Below are positions 5,921-5,963 of a stretch of DNA of 5,963 nucleotides, one piece after another. The position numbers and the translations under genes are program-made. Origin of the DNA: an uncultured Clostridium sp. (GTDB lineage Bacteria; Bacillota; Clostridia; Lachnospirales; Lachnospiraceae); NCBI GenBank assembly GCA_958349075.1, contig CATWBR010000287.1, forward strand, positions 1 to 5,963, given 5' to 3'. The notes under the pieces were generated by a model that saw only the letters and a list, made by a program, of their open reading frames with translations, had not been told where the DNA came from and did not search any database. Each line of letters opens with the position of its first letter. The stretch's first letter is position 1.

Positions 5921-5963
5921 TAAAATTGCATTATCTTTCATTCTTCTTGTCTAAATTACACAC

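Larger units (their letters stand above)
5865..5932. repeat. Repeated composite element TCACATA...ATTGCA
   Basis: TCACATA followed by ATTGCA occurs at 5865-5876 (overlapping by two bases) and again at 5916-5930 (two bases apart). The two TCACATA copies start 51 bp apart, close to five helical turns. The first copy combines one arm from each palindrome, so the second may be an upstream auxiliary half-operator. Confidence 0.4.

Noticed and set aside
5837..5963. A divergent plus-strand promoter or small gene at the right edge
   Set aside because: No paired -35/-10 boxes with good spacing and no open frame with a ribosome binding site are visible on the plus strand before the window ends.

Overview
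The window holds one strand-coherent operon read entirely on the minus strand (right to left): DeoR-type regulator -> SgcQ/BtpA-family TIM-barrel protein -> KpsF/GutQ-like SIS isomerase -> NagB-like glucosamine-6-phosphate deaminase -> AraB-like FGGY sugar kinase -> periplasmic-binding-protein-type sugar lipoprotein that runs off the left edge. No RNA genes, mobile elements or CRISPR arrays were seen. Moderate GC, strong AGGAGG-type ribosome binding sites, a lipoprotein signal of the MKKRLLS...LAGCGG type and Firmicute-like NagB motifs suggest a gut or soil clostridium (Lachnospiraceae-like). This taxonomic guess is inference only.

Layout: 5837-5963 is an AT-rich regulatory region with two adjacent perfect inverted repeats, tandem 10-bp direct repeats and a plausible promoter overlapping one palindrome. 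The regulator occupies 5057-5836. Four enzyme genes follow (4229-5041, 3619-4227, 2890-3615, 1188-2852) with gaps of 15, 1, 3 and 37 bp, so they are almost certainly co-transcribed. In two junctions the downstream ribosome binding site lies inside the last codons of the upstream gene. A 129-bp gap (1059-1187) with a small hairpin but no T-run separates the kinase from the binding-protein gene (1-1058, 3' end missing).

How the genes fit together (inference): the lipoprotein captures a sugar outside the cell for an ABC importer whose other subunits probably lie beyond the left edge. The FGGY kinase phosphorylates it, and the SIS, NagB-like and SgcQ proteins convert the sugar phosphate into central metabolites, with DeoR sensing a phosphorylated intermediate. 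The set resembles the E. coli sgc cluster (DeoR + SgcQ), but with ABC-import-plus-kinase logic in place of the PTS. I know of no characterised pathway with this combination. Key substrate-contact positions appear altered in the kinase (Lys to Asn), the SIS protein (Lys to Thr) and the binding protein, which argues against simple L-arabinose, arabinose-5-phosphate or AI-2 roles. The substrate is unknown.
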